This document shows positions 61,866 to 64,000 of a stretch of 64,000 nucleotides of DNA, piece after piece (the stretch's first letter is position 1; every line of letters starts with the position of its first letter). A model generated the notes under the pieces. It worked only from the letters and a program-made list of their open reading frames with translations. It was not told where the DNA came from and did no database searches. This stretch comes from Flavobacteriales bacterium. GTDB taxonomy: Bacteria > Bacteroidota > Bacteroidia > Flavobacteriales_E > Vicingaceae. The position numbers and the translations under genes were made by a program. Where the stretch lies: contig JABWCF010000009.1 in the NCBI GenBank assembly GCA_013359255.1, positions 62,001-126,000 of the forward strand, written 5' to 3'.

Positions 61866-62639
61866 TTATACTTTCTCTTTTTCGGAATTTATTGCATTAT
61901 CTACCAATATACGCCCGCAATGTTCGCACACAATTACTTTTTTATGGCTTTTAATATCTAATTGGCGTTGAGGGGGTATTTTATTAAAACATCCACCGCA
62001 AGCATCTCTTTCTACAGTTACAACGGCCAATCCGTTTTTTGCGTTACTTCTAATTCTACTGTATGCTGTTAAAATTCTTTCTTCAATTAAGCCACTTTGT
62101 TTTTTCGATTTTTTAAGCAAATCGGCTTCCTCTTTTTCTGTTTCCGCTATTATATCGTCTAACTCTTTTTTCTTTATTTTAAGGTCTTTTTTTCTTCCGT
62201 CAAATAATTCTTTTGCCTCTTCTATTTGTTGCTTTTTATTTTCTATGGCAAACTTGTGTTCCTTAATTCTTTTTTCAGCCAACTGAACTTCTAAATTCTG
62301 AAATTCTATTTCCTTGCTTAAAGAATCGTATTCTCGGTTATTTCTTACACTGTTCTGTTGAGACTCGTACTTTTTTGTAAGTGCTTTCGATTCTTTAATG
62401 AGTTGTTGTTTATTACTGATTTCGGATTCAATACTCTTAAGTTCTTCTTCAAATTTATGTAAACGGGTTTCCATACCGGCCACCTCATCTTCTAAATCTT
62501 GAACTTCTAATGGCAATTCTCCTCTTACAATTTTAATTTTATCTATTTGCGTATCTATTAATTGCAATTCATATAAAGCACGCAATTTCTCTTCAACCGA
62601 AATTTCTATGGTTTTAATTTGGCCCTCTTTTTTCGACAT
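61866..62639 (-). CDS. Coiled-coil zinc-ribbon protein (CT398-like)
   Basis: 257 residues. A long antiparallel coiled coil (about 15-195, including EDEVAGMETRLHKFEEEL and KYESQQNSVRNNREYDSL) followed by a C4 zinc ribbon (GGCFNKIPPQRQ and VCEHCGRIL, about 210-240). It is the CT398/HP0958 type; the H. pylori member chaperones RpoN and FlgE mRNA, but that role cannot be transferred. It lies 3 bp after the Nif3-like gene in one operon, a frequent pair. Confidence 0.9.
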   Translation of the reverse strand: MSKKEGQIKTIEISVEEKLRALYELQLIDTQIDKIKIVRGELPLEVQDLEDEVAGMETRLHKFEEELKSIESEISNKQQLIKESKALTKKYESQQNSVRNNREYDSLSKEIEFQNLEVQLAEKRIKEHKFAIENKKQQIEEAKELFDGRKKDLKIKKKELDDIIAETEKEEADLLKKSKKQSGLIEERILTAYSRIRSNAKNGLAVVTVERDACGGCFNKIPPQRQLDIKSHKKVIVCEHCGRILVDNAINSEKEKV

Positions 62640-62642
62640 AAT

Positions 62643-63737
62643 TTAAAGGTAATTTATTGGGTTTGTGTTTACTGTTGATAAATGGACGGCAAATTTAGGA
62701 AATTTTTCAATTAAAATCTTGTAAAAGATTTCTGGGGTAAATTGCTCACTTTCAAAGTGTCCGATGTCTGCTATCACTATTTTTCCTTCTGCATCAAAAA
62801 ACTGATGGTATTTAAAATCGGCCGAAATAAACACATCGGCTCTTGCTTTTATAGCCTTTGTCAGCAAAAAGCTGCCGGAACCTCCACAAATGGCAACTCT
62901 TTTAACTGGCTTATTTCTTAAGGCCGTATAACGTATCACGTTAACATTCATTTTTAGTTTCAGTGCTTCAAGAAATTCTCTTTCGGATTCTTCATTATCT
63001 AGCCTACCTATTAAACCACTCCCAATAAAAGGATGGGTATTTTCCATCTTAAAAATATCGTAGGCTACCTCTTCGTAAGGATGTGAATTTAAAAGTGCAG
63101 CAACTATTTTCTCCTGTAGAAACTGGGGAAAAATAGTCTCTATTCTTGTTTCTTGTTCGTGGTGCCTTTCTTGTGGCTTACCAACAAAAGGGGTTGTAAA
63201 TTCATTCCCTTTAAAAGTTCCAATCCCTTCTGTATTAAAACTACATTCATTGTAGTTTCCTATGGATCCTGCTCCTACATTGAATAGTGCGTTTCTAACT
63301 TTTTCGGCATGTTCTAAGGGGCAAAAAGTTACTAGTTTGCCTAAAACATTTTTTTGGGGTTCTAGTACACCTTCTACATTAAGTCCAAGTTTTTGGGCAA
63401 TTAATCCGTTTACTCCATTAAGCACATTATCCGTATTAGTGTGAGCAGCATAGATGGCTATATTATTTTTTATAGCTTTTATAACTACCCGCTCTATGTA
63501 GTTGTTACCGTTTATTTTTTTTAGTCCTGCAAATACAATGGGGTGGTGTGTTATAACCAAATTAATTTTTTTTAGTATTGCTTCTTCTAACACTTCTTCG
63601 GTACAATCTAAAGCAAGTAGTACTCCGTTAACTTCAGTTTCAGAGTTTCCTATAATTAAACCACAATTATCGTATCCTTCTTGCAGAGATATAGGTGCAA
63701 ATTCCTCTATGGTTTCTATAATTTCTTTAATCTTCAT
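62643..63737 (-). CDS. Nif3-like dinuclear metal-centre protein with inserted domain
   Basis: 364 residues. Metal ligands in LVITHHPIVFAGL and ADIGHFESEQFTP. The length and the middle part (about 130-240) show the PII/CutA-like insertion typical of the long YqfO/Nif3 subgroup. GTP cyclohydrolase activity has been proposed for the family but is not established. Co-transcribed with the zinc-ribbon gene. Confidence 0.92.
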   Translation of the reverse strand: MKIKEIIETIEEFAPISLQEGYDNCGLIIGNSETEVNGVLLALDCTEEVLEEAILKKINLVITHHPIVFAGLKKINGNNYIERVVIKAIKNNIAIYAAHTNTDNVLNGVNGLIAQKLGLNVEGVLEPQKNVLGKLVTFCPLEHAEKVRNALFNVGAGSIGNYNECSFNTEGIGTFKGNEFTTPFVGKPQERHHEQETRIETIFPQFLQEKIVAALLNSHPYEEVAYDIFKMENTHPFIGSGLIGRLDNEESEREFLEALKLKMNVNVIRYTALRNKPVKRVAICGGSGSFLLTKAIKARADVFISADFKYHQFFDAEGKIVIADIGHFESEQFTPEIFYKILIEKFPKFAVHLSTVNTNPINYL

Positions 63738-63862
63738 TTTATATTTACTTAATCTTTCAAAGATACGGATATTGAATTTTATTCACTTTTTAGCAATCGC
63801 ATTATCTATTCTATGATATTCATCATATATTTGCTCTTTAACAAAAACCTAAATAAAAAAGT

Positions 63863-64000
63863 ATGAAAAAAATTTTATTCACTGCTGCCTTGTTTTGTTC
63901 GCTCTCTTTAATGGCTCAAAGCAATTTTAATGAACAAAATATCCTTTCTTCAAAAGAAGAAATCAGTGCCGAGTTTTCGAAATCGCTCTCTGAAAAAACC
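63863..64000 (+). CDS. Exported protein, cut by the right window edge
   Basis: Only 46 codons are visible. ATG 63863, signal peptide KKILFTAALFCSLSLMAQ with a likely cleavage after AQ, then a helical, Ser/Glu-rich mature N-terminus. The signal resembles those of the T9SS cargo genes in this window. Product unknown. Confidence 0.7.
   Translation, partial: MKKILFTAALFCSLSLMAQSNFNEQNILSSKEEISAEFSKSLSEKT

Noticed and set aside
3-64000. rRNA genes, insertion sequences with terminal repeats or a transposase
   Set aside because: None seen; no DDE transposase or rRNA-like sequence in either strand.

Overview
The window is a Bacteroidota chromosome segment of low GC. The evidence is: A/T-rich spacers, promoters of the TTG-N19-TAnnTTTG type rather than E. 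coli -35/-10 boxes, few Shine-Dalgarno sites, proteins with type IX secretion (T9SS) C-terminal sorting domains, a CHU_C/gliding-type C-terminal domain, a split LptG-type permease, and a MlaE/MlaF pair. I cannot assign a genus.

Positions 1 to about 8130 are accessory DNA inserted at the 3' end of a tRNA-Met gene (8131-8204, minus strand). It holds a Toprim/VirE-type primase-helicase cut by the left window edge, then a 1.5 kb non-coding control region, then a small-gene pair plus large serine recombinase (3220-5120), a frameshifted zinc-ribbon gene, an orphan AbiEi-type antitoxin, and a second large serine recombinase whose reading frame runs on through the tRNA terminator and into the antisense of the tRNA. 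The control region is the most unusual part of the window. It contains (i) two families of 9-16 bp iterons, (ii) three TTTACTCGAGTAAA-type palindromes whose centres are exactly 23 bp apart, and (iii) an array of about 29 short palindromes (2084-2810). In that array the stems change sequence but keep their complementarity, the loops vary from 4 to 6 nt, and the centre-to-centre distance grows steadily from about 22 to about 28 bp.

From 8331 onward the DNA is ordinary chromosome. 8331-15703 is envelope biogenesis: a START-like protein, a PAP2 phosphatase, a GT39 transferase, a GT2 transferase, an LptG permease and two family-4 glycosyltransferases. 15891-21027 holds a histidine kinase, an aldehyde dehydrogenase, two heavy-metal (HMA) proteins and an EamA exporter. 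21125-29085 is housekeeping: L21, L27, SerS, a TPR protein, RsmA, MgtE and a 2-hydroxyacid dehydrogenase. 29093-41165 is mostly minus strand: a CHU_C surface protein, a TSUP permease, a very large TolB-like/outer-membrane protein, then an operon with kynureninase and kynurenine 3-monooxygenase.

41283-53932 carries GcvP, two T9SS cargo proteins, MlaF/MlaE, FeoA/FeoB with a candidate operator, a SprT-like protein, an aminotransferase and mannose-1-phosphate guanylyltransferase. 54106-64000 holds a thermolysin-like (M4) and a subtilisin-like (S8) secreted protease that share a nearly identical C-terminal half, then ComEC, a zinc-ribbon coiled-coil protein and a Nif3-like protein. A secreted-protein gene is cut by the right edge.
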